64,000 nucleotides of DNA from Rutpela maculata (GCA_936432065.2 OW386285.2:183334301-183398300), one strand, 5' to 3'; counted from the stretch's first letter, positions 36,308-51,459 are shown. The notes: a model not told the origin generated them from the sequence alone. Translations and numbers: made by a program.

Positions 36308-37075
36308 CTTTTCCTAGACGTAATTTGCCCTTATATTGTGCAAGTGAAAGATAGATAAATACCTCCGTTTAAAATACACCATAGTTGCGTGCCATAAGGA
36401 TTATTATCCGACGATGGGTGAGAAGAGTGGAGAGAAACGGTAAAATATATTGACAAGTACAACAATCTAGAGGCATAGACAAACAAATTAGTTAAAAATT
36501 TAAAAAGTTCTTTTATATTATATTATAAATTTTTATATTATAAAATAAATAATATAATATTAATAAAATAATCATCTAAGATTTTACGTATAGTACAGTT
36601 ACTCTGTCATTTGACTTGTTAATAATTTCTACAAGAGATTTTCTTTTTTTATACTGCAGAGGGGCTTACCCGAAACATTAATTGATATTTTCCAAATATG
36701 TCGTGTCCGCTACGGCCACTATGTTGAATAAATGAGTCAAAATAGGTTTTTATTAATTATCTCCTTTCCTGTTAGTTCTTACCTAAAATTAGGTATTACC
36801 AATATTTCAGAAAGTGAAAAAGTTACAACTTTTATTTAAACTATTTCTCTTAGTCGGGGAGCCCTCCCTAGCGGTACGTGCATCCCCCCCCCCCGATCCT
36901 TTAGGACAATGGTTTTCATAAAGATTAAAACCTAAGGAACAATTTAAGACATATCCCCAAAAAAAAAACTGGCTGTACTTTCAAAATGGCTGCCATATGT
37001 TAAAAAAAACTGTTGCCAATTTCGTTTTTGTCATTTAACACAAAAACTAAAAAAGATGGACAAAAACTTTTATAA
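36308..37075. other. No gene seen
   Basis: AT-rich with a C13 run at 36886-36898. No credible frame or repeat. Confidence 0.5.
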
Positions 37076-37420
37076 AAAAAAACAACGTGCATAAAATTTT
37101 CTGCAATTTTGTACCTATACAATATTTTGATAGGAGTTACCATTTTCCAGATAAACGAGTCCAAAATTAAGAAAACATGGAAATTCATATATCGTTAAAT
37201 CAGGAAATAACTGAAAATTATTGTAAGGCATATAATACAACTTTATATTATTAACATAAAAATAAAATAAAATAAACTGAAATAAATTAATAATAATAAT
37301 AATAATATTATAATTTGCAGACATTTATCTCGAAAACGGTAACAGTGGTATCTGGAAAACGGTAACTCCTATCCAAATATTGTATAGGAACAAAATTGTA
37401 GAAAATTGTATGCGCTTTGT
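37076..37420. repeat. Inverted repeat with ~80-bp arms
   Basis: 37088-37160 and 37335-37412 are inverted copies: CCTATACAATATTTTGATAG with GGAGTTACCATTTTCCAG, and complements on the right. A ~180-bp interior has no coding. Non-autonomous foldback. Confidence 0.8.
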
Positions 37421-38033
37421 TTTTTGTGCAGGTACCCCCGATTCTTTGCTCTACAGGCTGTATTAGTAGGAGAAGAAAATGGATTATCCAGAAATCTTAA
37501 CAATAGTGTGTAGACAATATAATTCAACCTAAAAACGTTAAGCAAAGTTGGGAACATGGACAGAATTTATTGATATGGATAAGCGAAATTAGGATGAGTG
37601 AAAGTTCCCAAAAAACAAGCCCCACTTTTGAGAACCATAAAACACCTGTAACTTTCATCTTTCGAATATGGAATGATGTACCGGCTTGTCAAAGCTTAGA
37701 CTTATTGTGTACTACGGGGTGTGTCTAGAAATTCCGCAGATATAGACCCAAAACAGATGTGTGGAGTTAAAATAAGTCAATTGGATTAAATATATCTATA
37801 TGCCAAAGTGCTTAGTTTGTTCCATATAAAAATAATTAAAACTTCAAACTACCCTTATCCTTACACGTATTAGCTCATATTTTTATCAGGAATGATACGG
37901 TCATTCGACTTTTGTTTTTTTTTGCAAAATACATCTATTACCTGTATTTTGTTTCTCTTGCAAAATTTTGATAACTGACAGTCGGGATTTCCCGGACACG
38001 CGAAAATAAAAAGACGTTCTAAGAATATTAAAA
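37421..38033. other. No gene seen
   Basis: AT-rich spacer without recognisable features. Confidence 0.5.
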
Positions 38034-38035
38034 TA

Positions 38036-39013
38036 CAGGGTGTCCCGAATTGCATAGGCCAAACTTGACCAAGGAATACAACTTTTCAAAATAAGAAAAA
38101 AAGTTCCTATAAACATGGGTCGGGAAGTGCTTAGTTCCCGAGATACAGGGTGTTCAAATAATTCTCCTGAAAATGTTTTTTTATGAATATTTTCGAAACG
38201 TCTAAAGATAAACAAATGATAATTTACACAGGAATTTAACTTTTTATGCTTTTTAAGACAAATGACAACTATGTACGAAAATAATTCAGGAGCGGGTGAA
38301 ACTGGAGGGGGCTAGGTATAATTTACCCCCAACTTTATTGTGTGACACTTTTACATTAATTTATGAGCAGAACTTAAAAATTTGAAGTTTTTTACACAAA
38401 AAAACACATTTGTAAATTTTAGGTGTGTTCGAATAAAAACATCTTTAAGAAATCTTCTGCGATATTCGCGTACCCGGCATTCCCGTTTCCATTACAATAT
38501 CCATGAATAAAATGAATATCCGCGTACTCCACATTACTAAACATGACCATTTTTTACTTTTCAATAGAACACTTTTTCCAAAAGGAACTAATAAAACTAC
38601 AGAACAATGAACTACAGAAAACACAAAAAACAACGTCATTATTGTCATTCCGACATTGCGTGCTAGATTAGTTTTCATTTGTTACAAACATTACAATCGT
38701 GGCACACTCCTGCATACCAGGAATGCTGGTATACCTAGGCCCCCTCAGTTTCACCCGCTCCTGAATGATTTTCGTACATAGTTATTATTTTGTCTTAAAA
38801 AGCATAAAAAGTTAAATTCCTGTGTAAATTATCATTTGTTTATCTTTAGACGTTTCGAAAATATTCATAAAAAACATTTTCAAGAGAATTACTTGAACAC
38901 CCTGTATCTCGGAAACTAAGCACTTCCCGACCCATGTTTATAGGAACTTTTTTCTTATTTTGAAAAGTTGTATTGCTTAGTGAAGTTTGGCCTATGCAAT
39001 TCGGGACACCCTG
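38036..39013. mobile_element. Element E: long-TIR Tc1/mariner-type MITE
   Basis: Starts CAGGGTGTCCCGAATTGCAT and ends with its complement; inverted repeats are ~290 bp (38036-38320, 38735-39013). TA flanks both ends (38034-38035, 39014-39015). The interior of ~400 bp has no transposase. Short frames here are arm sequence read on both strands. Confidence 0.9.
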
Positions 39014-39015
39014 TA

Positions 39016-40378
39016 CATACCTAATAGGGGAATCAGAAACTTTAGTTACGAGAAACCATAGTTTCCTTTTCGACGGCTGTCCGTTTTTTATGACTCGCCC
39101 GGTATCTAACAACTAATTTATTATATAATGTAACTAATATAAACATTTTGAGAGTACAGATTTAATAAAAACCAAAATTGACAACATTTTCAAAAATTGC
39201 TAAATTATTAAAACGTCAAACGTAGTCCAAACAAGTTATTTTTTCGGCCTCTTTACGATGGATTTTAGTATGTGAAACTGTGTTTTTCCGAGATGTGGAG
39301 AGTGGAGACAGAAGATTCTCAAAAAACAAAATTACTTGATTTTTGTAAAACCCTCAATATAAATTTAAACAATTATTTTCCATTGCCTAATTCATATATT
39401 CTCAGGTTTACAAGAATTCTGTATTGTCAATGGCATTTTTTGAATAAGCATTTCTACATTTGATAAAGATAAAATACTAATATAGACCAGCCGTTCTGCA
39501 AACAATTTTCATATGGTGAAAGGAGGTCAATTTTTTTTTATCTGATACCTAGATACCTGTTATGTAAGAATAATCTAGATTTTCGTATTTATAAATAGCG
39601 TGCCTGAATTTTTATGATCGTTTAAATAATTGAAATCGCTGTTACCTGCAAATATCTAAGCCCTTATTACTCCAGTCAATTTTCGACAACTGACGTAAAT
39701 AATTGTGGAAGTTTTGAAAAAGATCTGTCGCGCTCGAACCGCCATTTTGAAAAAATGCTGCTCAATCTTAAATCTTTATTAATAATTGTGGAAAAATATC
39801 ATGGGAAAAGGTTTGCATCCCTTATCGCTAAACGGAGATACACTTCTCAAATTACTAGGATGCCCAAGCGGAATGATTACCAACAATACGTCATATTATT
39901 GACGCCAGTTGTCTGTGACAACTGTCATTTTCACGTCATAAGTAAGTCATGATAAAGGTCATTTCACCGTCATCACTAACCAAAAATTGATGTCATAATG
40001 ACGACACTTTGCTACTTAGGATGTCCCGAATTGGAACTGCATGATTTGCTCTCCGTTATTACAAAAGATGAAAAGTCGGCTATAAATGTACACAGTTTCA
40101 GAAATTCTGAGATTACAATGGTGTGTTTAGATTTGAGTTAATATTTTCAGTTTTTGAAACAATGCGAAAAACCACAATGGTCCATTTTGGAAAACCCTTC
40201 ATATTTAAATAGTTATATCAAGTAACTTACACTTCATATAGCCACTTTCTTTAAGATCTTTACAGGAAGTGTAAGAGAAGAAAATATTGTTTTTGAGATA
40301 TTAACTTTTATTTCTTATATGGATGTCATATTGATTTTTTTTGTATTCGATATTACTTTTAATCCTCTACTTTTAATG
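39016..40378. other. No gene seen
   Basis: AT-rich with no credible frame. TGTCCCGAATTGGAA at 40023 resembles the end of element E and may be a fragment of a related copy. Confidence 0.45.
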
Positions 40379-40380
40379 TA

Positions 40381-40555
40381 CTGTCGTGAGCAAAAAAATA
40401 GGACAACTATTTTTTTCTAATGTAAATCTATCTCTATTTGCACACTTGCAATGAATTTTGACAAATACCTGACAATGTCACAAAAATTAAAGTACACAAT
40501 CAGATTTTAACAAAAATACGATATAAGACTTTCCCATTTTTTTTGCGCACGACAG
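40381..40555. mobile_element. 175-bp MITE, Tc1/mariner-type
   Basis: Ends CTGTCGTGAGCAAAAAAATA and the near complement TTTTTTTTGCGCACGACAG, flanked by TA on both sides (40379-40380, 40556-40557). TIRs are ~26 bp. No coding capacity. Confidence 0.88.
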
Positions 40556-40557
40556 TA

Positions 40558-41121
40558 CTACAATATGACAAAATTGATTTTTAATCAGCTAAAAACAAAA
40601 AAAATATATTTTTATGCGCAGGCTATGATTTAATGTACTAATACCCAGAAATAGAGACAGCAATACTTGAAACACACTGTATACAGAGATGCGCCGAATA
40701 GAAAAAAAGTCGTTAAGCACTATGTAATTTGAAAATAGTCAGAGATATGAGAATATAGTTTTCACTACAATTAGTTTGAATATATACCTACATCCAAAGT
40801 ATCCTATGTCTTATTAGTGACTGAGAATTTTTAAAAACAAAGGAATTTGAACCACAATACATAGTAAACAATATATTTTACGGTGTACTATTGGCGCAAA
40901 AAACACCACTATACCAATAACAAATATATTTAGAAAATTTGTCGTCTTAAAAGTGAATTGTGTCAATTAATTTTAAAAAATCTAAGCGGTGTCATAAATG
41001 TAGCACACAATAGATACCTAAACACTCCCAACATTCCTAGTGTTAGTTCAGCAACCTCATAACTCAACAATGAATAATGCCTCAAACATATAGAATTAAT
41101 AATCTTCAAATGCATTTACGC
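40558..41121. other. No gene seen
   Basis: AT-rich spacer before the right end of module M3. Confidence 0.5.
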
Positions 41122-41894
<773 letters not shown>

Positions 41895-41997
41895 ACTGTA
41901 TTTATGGTTCTCTTGTTTATTATAAATAATTGAGTTAGTTTCATATTTGATATTAATATCAGGTATATATATGAATTACACTAAATTCATTTACGTT

Positions 41998-43500
41998 GGA
42001 AAATAAACGTCTAAAAATAAAAAAATGTCGTATTTCGAAATTTCAATTGATAATGTTTAAATGCGTCGGCTCGTAGAAGTGCAATTTTTTTTTAATTGTA
42101 GGGGTTCGAACATATTATGCAATGCAATTAAGAAGTTTTTTTTAATTTAAACTTTTTTGGAATTTGTTTTTAATTTTCGCAATTGTAGTCAATACAAATT
42201 CAAATAATTCTGGATTTTTTGTGAAACCAAAAACAGTAAAGAATTATGAATGTAGATGAGAAATCTACATTTAAAATAAAGAATATGATCTACCTGCATC
42301 TGGAGCCGACATGCGTTAGTTTTTGCATTTCGGTCGCTTATAAATAAACAAAATATTTCTTCTTCAAATTTGGACCGGCTATTTCCCAATGCTCGTATTT
42401 TTAATTGTATGAGTAATGTTAAAAGTTTTAAAAACCTGCGCACAATACATGGACTTAAGATTAGTTGTTCAGGTTAGATCTTTTTTTCGCGGCAAAATTA
42501 AGAAAGCTATACAAAAAATGCACTTTTTGTAAATAAGAGCTAAACAAATTACTTTACGTAAAATTAAAGTGAACAATCAAATTGGCACAAAAAGAAATCA
42601 AGTAATTTAAAAAGAAAGAAAGTTCCAATAAGACAAAAATAAAAAAAAATAAAAATCTATTGATTTTTCTATACAAAAAATTGAAACAAAACATTTTATG
42701 TTAAATTAAATAAAAAATTTAAAATTTTAGAAAAAAAACAATAATTAAAGGAAAAAATTCCGATGGATTGAAAATTGAGAAAGATTAGTTATTATAAACG
42801 CTAGTTGCAAAATTCGAGGGGTAGGAACGGGAAATTGTTCGTGTGGAGCATCCGTTATGTTTTACTTGTAATTTTAAAAATTGTAGTTCCAGATTGCTTT
42901 TAACTAACAGAGATAAAATATAAGCATTGAAGAAAAACCACACGAAATTTCAAGAAGAAATATCAATTTGTTTATTTGTAAACAACTGAAACGCAAAAGC
43001 TAACGTATCTTGACCCCCAAATGCAAGCACAGGCACAGTAGGTATTGTTATTTTTTGAATATTGATTTTCTCATCTACATTCACAATTCGTTTACAGTCT
43101 GGTTTCATAAAAAATCCCCACAGTATGGAATTCGTTCACAACTACAATTGTAAACAAATTTAAAAAAATGGTTTCAATGAAGAAAATTTTTTTTTCTTGT
43201 CAGCATTGTAAAATACATGTCAAACCTACATATAAAGAAAATAGTCCTATTACGTGTGATTAAAATTTCGATTTTTTTAGATTTCGGCAGTTTAAATAAA
43301 TATTTTGCGCTAAAAGAAGATTTATGTATTATTACATTACATTCTGAAATTATTCAAAAAAGGATATTTCTAAGGATTTTACTTTTTTTATTTGTACATT
43401 TAATTTTATTCTAAATTTTATTGTGAATAATTTGTTACTTTTATTTTTGCGGCGGAATTACTAGGACCGAAAATAATAGCAGAGAGGAAAATAGCACCAG
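41998..43500. mobile_element. Foldback element D2
   Basis: Diverged copy of D1. The left arm carries ATGTCGTATTTCGAAATTTC, CGCTTATAAATAAAC and a GGAGCCGACATGCG block; the right arm carries their inverted counterparts and ACTAGGACCGAAAATAATAG near 43455. The tRNA-like insert of D1 is absent. No coding frame. Confidence 0.75.
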
Positions 43501-43743
43501 GTTTTGTCAATAGTTTTTGTTTAAAAATTAATACCAAACGACGCGCACATTAGCAAACACATGATTTTCTTTATACCTGCCATATTTGACTCTTTTTAAA
43601 TGCCGAAAAATGGAGTTATTTTTAAAATTTTCGAAAAATTTTAGAGGAAAAGTTGTTTATTTTTAAATTTTATACATGTATCAACTTTCAACTCTATCTT
43701 GGATTTTTTTAAATTTAATGCATTTTTAGAGATACGTTAATTT

Positions 43744-44961
43744 TACTTTCACATCCACGTAGTGGAGTGGAAGTATAGTCATCGTAAAAAAAAGTTTTTT
43801 TCTTCAAATAGGCTTATACATGAAATGTCGAAATTTTAAGTTTGAGCAAAAAAAAATTCTGTCTGCCGGTCTGTTTGCAACTTTTATGTGTACAGGATTA
43901 CTCAGAAACGGTTTATGATATTGACTGGATATTTGATACACCTTATGTATTATACCGCAATCTTGAACTTGATTATATTTTGATTTTATTCCGTTGAAGG
44001 GTTGGGTGTTTGGGGGGTAAATGGGAGAAAATGGCGGTAAATAGGTAAAGCTAGCAAGTAACAATTCATAAAATTGGGATTAAGTGTATGTACGAGCTCG
44101 CAATTTTTTTGACATCAGCCACCTCCATTACCACCCCCACACCGTTATTCAAGGGAGTAAGAAATAAAATTGTGATTAAGTGTGTATACAAGTACCTAAT
44201 GCGGTCTATGGCATCAGCCACCCCCCCCCCCTACCATCCCCATTACTACCTCCATCTCATTATTGAAAGGGGTAAAAAATGAAATTGTCATTTAGTGTCC
44301 ATACAAGAACCAAAGGTTTCAAATTTTTTGTTAGCATTAGCCACCCCCTCTACTACCCTCATCGCATTATTCAAAAGGGTAAAAAAGTAAAATTGTTATT
44401 TAGTGAGTATACAAGAACCAAAAACTTCAACATTTTTTTAAATATTAGCCACCCTCTCTACTATCACCAGACCATTATTAAAGAGATTAAAAAAATAAAA
44501 TTGTGATTTAGTATGTATGAAATAAAAAAGGCCTCAAAAATGTATTTGGTACTAGCCACGCCCTCTACGTATCCTATTGTTAAAGGGGCAAAAAAATTAA
44601 ATTGTGATTTAGTGTATATACGAAAACGAAAGGCCCCAAAAATTTTTTTGGCATTAGCCACTCTCTCTACCATAACTATCACTACCACTACTCCATTATT
44701 AAATGAGGTAAAAAATAAAATTGTGATTTGTTGTGTGTACAAGAACCAAATACCTCCCAAAGGCAACTACCTCACTACCGTGTGGCATATCGTTTTATGG
44801 GTTTTTGAAGTACATGAATTCAAATATTGTATTATTGGAGTTCTATCAACAATTATTTCCACATTGTGAAGTACAACTATAGTATCGATATTTTTTGGTA
44901 TTGTAAGAGACTTAGATAGGAAATCTGGATGTGACAGTAGTGATTCCTTAGACAGCTGTTT
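43744..44961 (-). mobile_element. Repeat family A, copy A7 (expanded)
   Basis: Minus-strand copy starting TACTTTCACATCCACGTAG, GTGGAGTGGAAGTATAG, and ending GGATGTGACAGTAGTG, ATTCCTTAGACAGC. About 1.2 kb, nearly twice A1, because the internal cassette is amplified (44098-44760). Confidence 0.85.
44098..44760. repeat. Tandem array in A7, six to seven ~107-bp units
   Basis: Units carry GGCATTAGCCACCCCC, a CATTATTAAAGGGG block, AAAATTGTGATTTAGTG and ACAAGAACCAAA. The corresponding region of A1 and A2 has two units. Includes a C12 run near 44222. Confidence 0.9.
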
Positions 44962-45120
44962 TTGCATTTTGGTCGCTTATAAATAAACAAATTGATATTT
45001 CTTCTTAAAATGTATACTAGTTATTCTCCAATATTTATATTTTTGTGTCAGCTGGTAGACAATAATCCAAAACCACAATTGTTAAAAGGACGCGCATTGT
45101 TTCTATATTTTTTATAATGC
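44962..45120. repeat. Fragment of foldback family D
   Basis: TTTTGCATTTTGGTCGC with TTATAAATAAACAAATTGAT and the following 100 bp match the inner arm of D1 and D2. Confidence 0.65.
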
Positions 45121-46179
45121 AGAAACAATAAACATACAACCATTTTAATGTTTAATTGATCGTCTTTAATGGTTTGGTCCTTCCTAGTGTCGTGGTTTAT
45201 AAGATATTTAACATTTAAACAAACTACTAAATCCTATAAACGTTAGGTTGCCGTCTTTAAACTTAAATTTCTCCAAAACTATTAATCCTATATAAATATA
45301 AAAATATTTCATTCTCAGTGTATAACCGTTATTTTTTATGTTCCCCATTTTTTGCAATTTATTGAGATATTTGCAAGGGAACAATTTCACTTTTTTTTCG
45401 AAAATTTTTAGTTAGTTTAAAATGCATTTTTTTTTCTTGTCAAAGGAAGAAAAAAATTGAGCGTGTGATCCTGATCATACTATATTACTATACTGTTAAC
45501 GAATTTGAGTATTTGAGAATTTTATTTTTGCTGACTGCTTACAGTAATAAAATGGAAACTTTTTATTAAAAAAATGTGAAAAAGCATGTTTTTTTTTTCT
45601 CACAGCTTATTTGTATTTAATGCTATAGAAATATTTAAAAAAATCATTTGAAAGCTTAATTAATATTTCGTTGTTTTGGCTGATATAATTTTTGACGTAA
45701 GTGCCATAATTTCTCAGGTGTTTAACATTTAAACTAAATGCTTCATCTTATAAATATTCGGACGCCATCTTTATAATCCCAGATCTCCGAAACCATTAAT
45801 TCTGCAGAAATTAGGGAAAAAAATTAAATTTATCCTGTGTTTAGTAGATTTCTTATTTGTCTCTAGCAGTTTTCCCTAATTGTAATCTTTTCCAATTATT
45901 TGACGAAGATCGTTTCGAAATACCTTTTTCTTAAAGCGAAAGTATCAATTTTCAAGTCCTCATAAATAAATAATATAGAAACTTTTCTGTGATGCATTCA
46001 CTACTAAACTGCCAGAAATAAATGAAATCAAATTCAAATGATATTATTTTGAAATTAAAACCTCTAGTTACTGTACTAACGTGACATACTAGGATTTTAG
46101 TGTGGGTAGAACGAAAAAAATATCAAATATTTTAACTACAGAAGGGTAATTATTTTATATTTTATATTTATTTGCTATT
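45121..46179. repeat. Diverged ~525-bp-spaced direct repeat, no gene
   Basis: 45185-45320 (AGATATTTAACATTTAAAC, CCGTCTTTAAAC) recurs as 45708-45840 (GTGTTTAACATTTAAAC, GCCATCTTTATAATC). No credible frame in the stretch. Confidence 0.5.
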
Positions 46180-49070
46180 ATCACGATTTGCATATAACCT
46201 AAATAATATTCTCTAATACAGAAGGGTATTTATCAGTTTTTATCAGTATTTTAATTTATTCTCCTAAAATTTCTTTAACTAAATTTTCAGCTCTTGTTAT
46301 TGCCATTCAATATGTTTGAAAACTGTAATGCGTAAAAGGCGGCAAAAAAGACAATAATGTGACAAACATGTGTCAAAAAGGTACCTATTTGAAGGGTGCA
46401 CTGACCTGACCTAAATTCGAAGTGAATAATCCACCACGGGGGTCCAGCAAACTGGCCCGTAAACCTTGGAAGATACTTCTATATTACATATTTTTATAAT
46501 ATATATTATAATATATTAACTTTATTAATTGAATATTTATAATTTCCTATTTATTTTTCTCACAATGTTTTCCTTACATTAAGGAATATGAAAGAATATT
46601 TTGGAGTCACCGTTTTCTTTTTAAATTTTTTAAACACCTGACTCGTAATTAATGACGTTTAGGTGAATATTTTCAAGCCAATATAATAGAAAATTTTCTG
46701 ATTGTAATATTTTCAACACAGTTTTTCATAAGAAATCGATTTTTTTAAATTCTAAAAAAAAAATTTAGCGGGCAAGGAAAAGTGGAAATAGTCCAATGCA
46801 ATAAGGTTTATACTTGGGAACCAGCTATAGTGAATGGATTTGAATTATTTTTTTTTTGTTGGATCTCTAATGCCATAAACTAAAAAGTTTACCCATTGAA
46901 AATTACCGCCATTTCGAGAATCCGTAAATTAAAAAATTAAATCAAAATTTTTAGAAATCCCAACAATAAATACAATTATCGGAATTTTTAAATATTTCTT
47001 TTAAGAAATTAATGATTGTTATAGTTTTCGAGGTTGTTTATAAAGAATTTGTAATGAAATGAAACTTTAATCTGTATTTTTAAAATATATATTATCGCAT
47101 TATCAGCTTTTTATTTTTAAAGGTGGAAACCAACTCTAAAAACTGAAGAATTAATTATGTTTCTAATTTTACGAATAAATTAACGAAAATCCAGAGACTT
47201 ATGTTTTTGAGGTCGCTGAATATGACTGAGATATCAAAACTGAGATCAAAATATTAAGGGTTGAAACACCCTTAAATTCTGAAAAATTAATAATTCTTCT
47301 AATGTTACAAATGAATTCACGAAAATCCATATACTTGTGATTTTTAGGTTGCTGAATATGATTATGAGGTCTAAATTTATTTTTAAAAAATGGTGGATTA
47401 TAAATGAGTACAGTAATATGTATAATTTTAATAAAAATACAGATTGTTATAAATGAATCAAATTAATACAATTAAGTAAACTAATTAAATAACATTTTTA
47501 ATCTGCGCTCTAAACATGCCAAAGTGCTATGTAACCCGCTATTTTTGGGTATTATTCGAAAAATAGACGGTTATTGCTCGTCTCTCTACCTATTATAGAC
47601 AATTAAAATGCGCGTACAAATTGAAAAGTTTCAACATTATTTCAAATTGTCATATCTCTGGCACAGTTTGTCGTAGGAAAAAAAAATAAAAACCCAAACT
47701 CTTCGTTTTTTTACAAGCTTCATTTCATTCTTATATCATGATTTTATCAATCTTATAGTTTTTGAGATATTTCAATTTTAAATACATAATTTTCTTGCTT
47801 AGGCGCTGAAGAACCATCTTTAAACCTTTATATCTCTGGAACAATTTGTCGTAGCAAAGCAAAAATAAACAAGCTATTCGTTTTTTTTATAAGCTTCATT
47901 TTTGTACTCTTACCATTTTTTATATAAAAATGTTTTCTGAGCAATTTCCAAAAACCCGATTTTTTTCAAAAAAATTATGAAATTTTTGATTATTGAAAAT
48001 GGGTACAAAATGAAAAATGATTATTTTAAAAATTCTTTAAAAAATTGAGCATATTAGTAATAATATGTATTAACAATATATAGAAGGATTTAAATAAAAT
48101 TGAATTGATAAGATATTAGAGTAATAAGACTAAAAAGAATGGCGCCTAAATTTTGAAATGCGCTACTTTTTTGTTTGTAACTTTTTTAGTTTTCAGTAGG
48201 AAAGGTCGTAATATGTCTCAATCGAAAGAAAATTTTAATACCTTTAACTTTTACAAGAATACTTAACATATTTTGAGTAATTTTAAATTTTAACGTTGTA
48301 TATTTTTTTCTGAAAGTGTCGGCGCCATTTTGAAAATGCCATATTTCCAAAACTAAACATCAGAAAAAAACCATTCGATTTGTTTTCGTGAAAGCTTTAA
48401 TTTTTTTAAAGTCCACATTTTTCAAGTAATTTAAAAAAAAAGTCCAGAAATACTGATTTTAGGGGGTGACAATTGCAATTTTATGTGTATTTTTTATTTT
48501 TTGCGACAACCCCTAAGAAGGGTTGCCACCACCCCTAACCAAAAAGCAGGAACAATGACATTATAGATTCTCATTAACATACTTTATGAAGCATGTTGAA
48601 ATGAACAAAATTAATGAACAAAAAATTTGGAAATTCATTATATTGTTTTCGGGATTTAAAAGCTTCACTTACTGTACTATTCATTTATTTCGCTTTTTGG
48701 AGCTTCTGCCATCTTCAAATTAATTTTAAAAAGTCTTATTTTTTTACAAATTCTTTATAAACAACCTCGAAAACTATAACAATCATTATTTTCTTAAAAT
48801 GAATATTAAAAAATTCCTTTCGTTGAAATTTCCAAAAATTTTATTTTTTTTTAATTTACGGATTTTCGAAATTGCGGTAATTTTCAATGGGTAAACTTTT
48901 TAGTATATGGCATTAGAAATCCAACAAAAAAAATCATTCAAATCCATTCACTATAGCTGGGTTCCGTCATTTTTCATTTATAATGACTAATTGCACTGGA
49001 CTAAAAACTTCATTGATGATTAGAGAATATTATTTAGGTATTATGCAAATCACAACTTACACACTTTTTT
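46180..49070. mobile_element. Composite foldback I with internal direct repeats
   Basis: Two nested sets of inverted arms: 46180-46225 with 49020-49070 (CCTAAATAATATTCTCTAAT) and 46785-47055 with 48750-49005 (ACCAGCTATAGTGAATGG, GTTATAGTTTTCGAGG). Inside are diverged direct repeats of ~130 bp (47120 and 47250) and ~165 bp (47640 and 47810, ATATCTCTGGMACA). No coding frame. Its right edge abuts the ISL2EU-like element. Confidence 0.6.
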
Positions 49071-49140
49071 ATTTATTATGAAAATACTTACTTTCTGTAT
49101 ATTGTTGCCCTAATCTTCATTGATGACTATTGAAAGCAAT

Positions 49141-49155
49141 GGGCCTTTCCCACGT
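49141..49155. repeat. Left TIR of ISL2EU-like element
   Basis: GGGCCTTTCCCACGT, preceded by the AT target duplication. Complementary to 61480-61494. Confidence 0.9.
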
Positions 49156-51459
49156 AATGGAACTTGATGATTATTTTTTCATAAATCATTTATTAACACC
49201 TAATAAATACTGTATATACACGTCATATCGTATAATATTTTAATTTTAAATGGATATTTTAAAAATAAAAATGTTGTCTTACTTACTCCATATTTCAAAC
49301 AAATAAACGCGCTCAAATTACGTCATGAAGGGAATCTCCAATCAAAATAAACAATTTCTTGCTTCAAAGGGCATCTGCAGGTGGCGTCACAGCTAACCTC
49401 AAAAATATGTACTTCTTAAGATTTAAGAGTATTACCCCAGCTATTATTAAAATTTCTGCCTGGTTCCCGTATTTTCAACTAAAATCTAGTTCAGTGTAAT
49501 GTTTATGAAGTTCTAAATACCTTGTCCTAATAAAATAGGACTCTTTTTGTAGGTTGGAAATCCTAACCTGTAATTAGCAGTCTATTTTTATTAATCAACA
49601 ATATTGAAAAATTATTTACGTGAATTTTTAAATATTTGTTTGGAGCCAGTACGGCTCCAAGCTAAAAATGCGTATACAAACATTAAACGTGAGAATAAAC
49701 TTGAAAAACTTAAAATTTAAGGTTATGATGCAGATGCCGTATACGAAAATTAACCGAACCTCTTGGCATTTCTGAATTTTACATCTCGTCTGGAAACCTG
49801 CCGATGAGACTATTTCCATGTTGCCTAATGTACATGAATGTTTAGCGTTAGAGGAAATGCTTTAATTATTTCATTAAAGAATGTCTACTTTTTATCTCCG
49901 CTTTTGAAAATAATGAATTTTCATTGAATAATACCACCTACTATAATAAAAATGATAATAATTAACTGACGAGACACTTACATGTCGGCCCAACAAATAA
50001 ATGACACTTGGCAACATTGATGGAAATAAAATAGATAGGTTATGCTCTCTTATTTACGATTTACGTTGTGATCGTACAGATCTATTATTTTGACTTCATA
50101 ACTGTGTTCTTATTAATTATTTAAAAGTGTGTGTATGTGTATTGTGTAGACATTAAAATGGAGACAGGTTTTGAGAAAGCAGCAAGTGATAATCTTCCAA
50201 TTATTGACAGTGAAATGGTGAATGACTTTTATGTATCGAACATGAACTTTTTGTCAGCAGAAGTGAAAAATGTAAAAACTAAGCGGTAAGTTACTAATTA
50301 GCATCTAAACTTTCATTTAACTTAAAGGGAACACTTATATAGAAATAGTATTGTTTATTTAATATAATTTTTTATTAATACACCCGTTTTTAGTTCTGCA
50401 AAGGAGTCATATGGAGATAATGCAGTGGGATATGTTCAACTGAAAAGGGAAGGAAAAATATGTTTGGTAAAGGGAAAAATTACTCCAGAACATAAAATCC
50501 ACAGTAAAGCTTACACAGTAGAAGTATCAATAGACGAAAATGATGAAAAAGTGTTATCCTGTGAATGCAAGGATTGTGCTGCATCAGAAGGTAAATATAT
50601 ACTTATGAAATACCTAAATGAATTTTAGTTATAGTGGAAGATCGTTACAGTTTTAATTATTTGGGAATCTGTCAGTAAAGCACTGAAAAAAAGGTATAAA
50701 AAATGTAATTATTGTTTCTGAGCTAGAAATTATATATATTTTTAAATCACTATAAATATACCACAGTACCTTCATGTTCAAATTAGTTTAATTTTTAACT
50801 TAAAAAAAGATTACATTGAAAATTGCTTTTTTTCAAAAAATTAATAGATAACGCGCACACTTACTTAATTTTTTCAAATTTACTTAAAAACAGTGTATTG
50901 TACGACAAAATTTCATAGAATTTAAACTGAAGCTTATGAAATTTTCCAAACAGACGTGTATTTCAATATTTTTTATTTCATATTGAGGAAATTAAAATTA
51001 TACACAGTACACGCAATATGTGTTACAGTAGGTATTTTCTAATATAATTTCATTATTCATTTTATAAAATTTCTGCAATAAATCTATATAGGTATTTCAT
51101 ATTTTTGTTTGAGGTTTTAAATTGAAATTATCAAGTTTTTTTTTTAAGGTGGTTGTAAACATGGAGTTGCGTTTCTTTTATGGTTGCACAGAAGAAGTGA
51201 AGAACCAGCACCAACATCGACGACAGATTGTTATTGAAAGAAATCGCTCCTGTCAGAAACTAAAAATGCAAAAATGGATCTTCAGTCATTGGTAGATAAA
51301 CAAATACCTGTATTAGGTCCGCGAAATAATAATTATCCTCGAGAATTATCGTCAAAATTGCCAAATAATATTGGAGGAATATTTGATTTATATAGGTCAA
51401 TAAAATACGAAGATTTGTCGTTATATCATCTTTGGTTACAATTAGACCGTGGGATAGTG

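Noticed and set aside
38445..38678. 77-residue minus frame with a membrane-like segment
   Set aside because: Lies inside the non-coding interior of element E; no start context or relatives.
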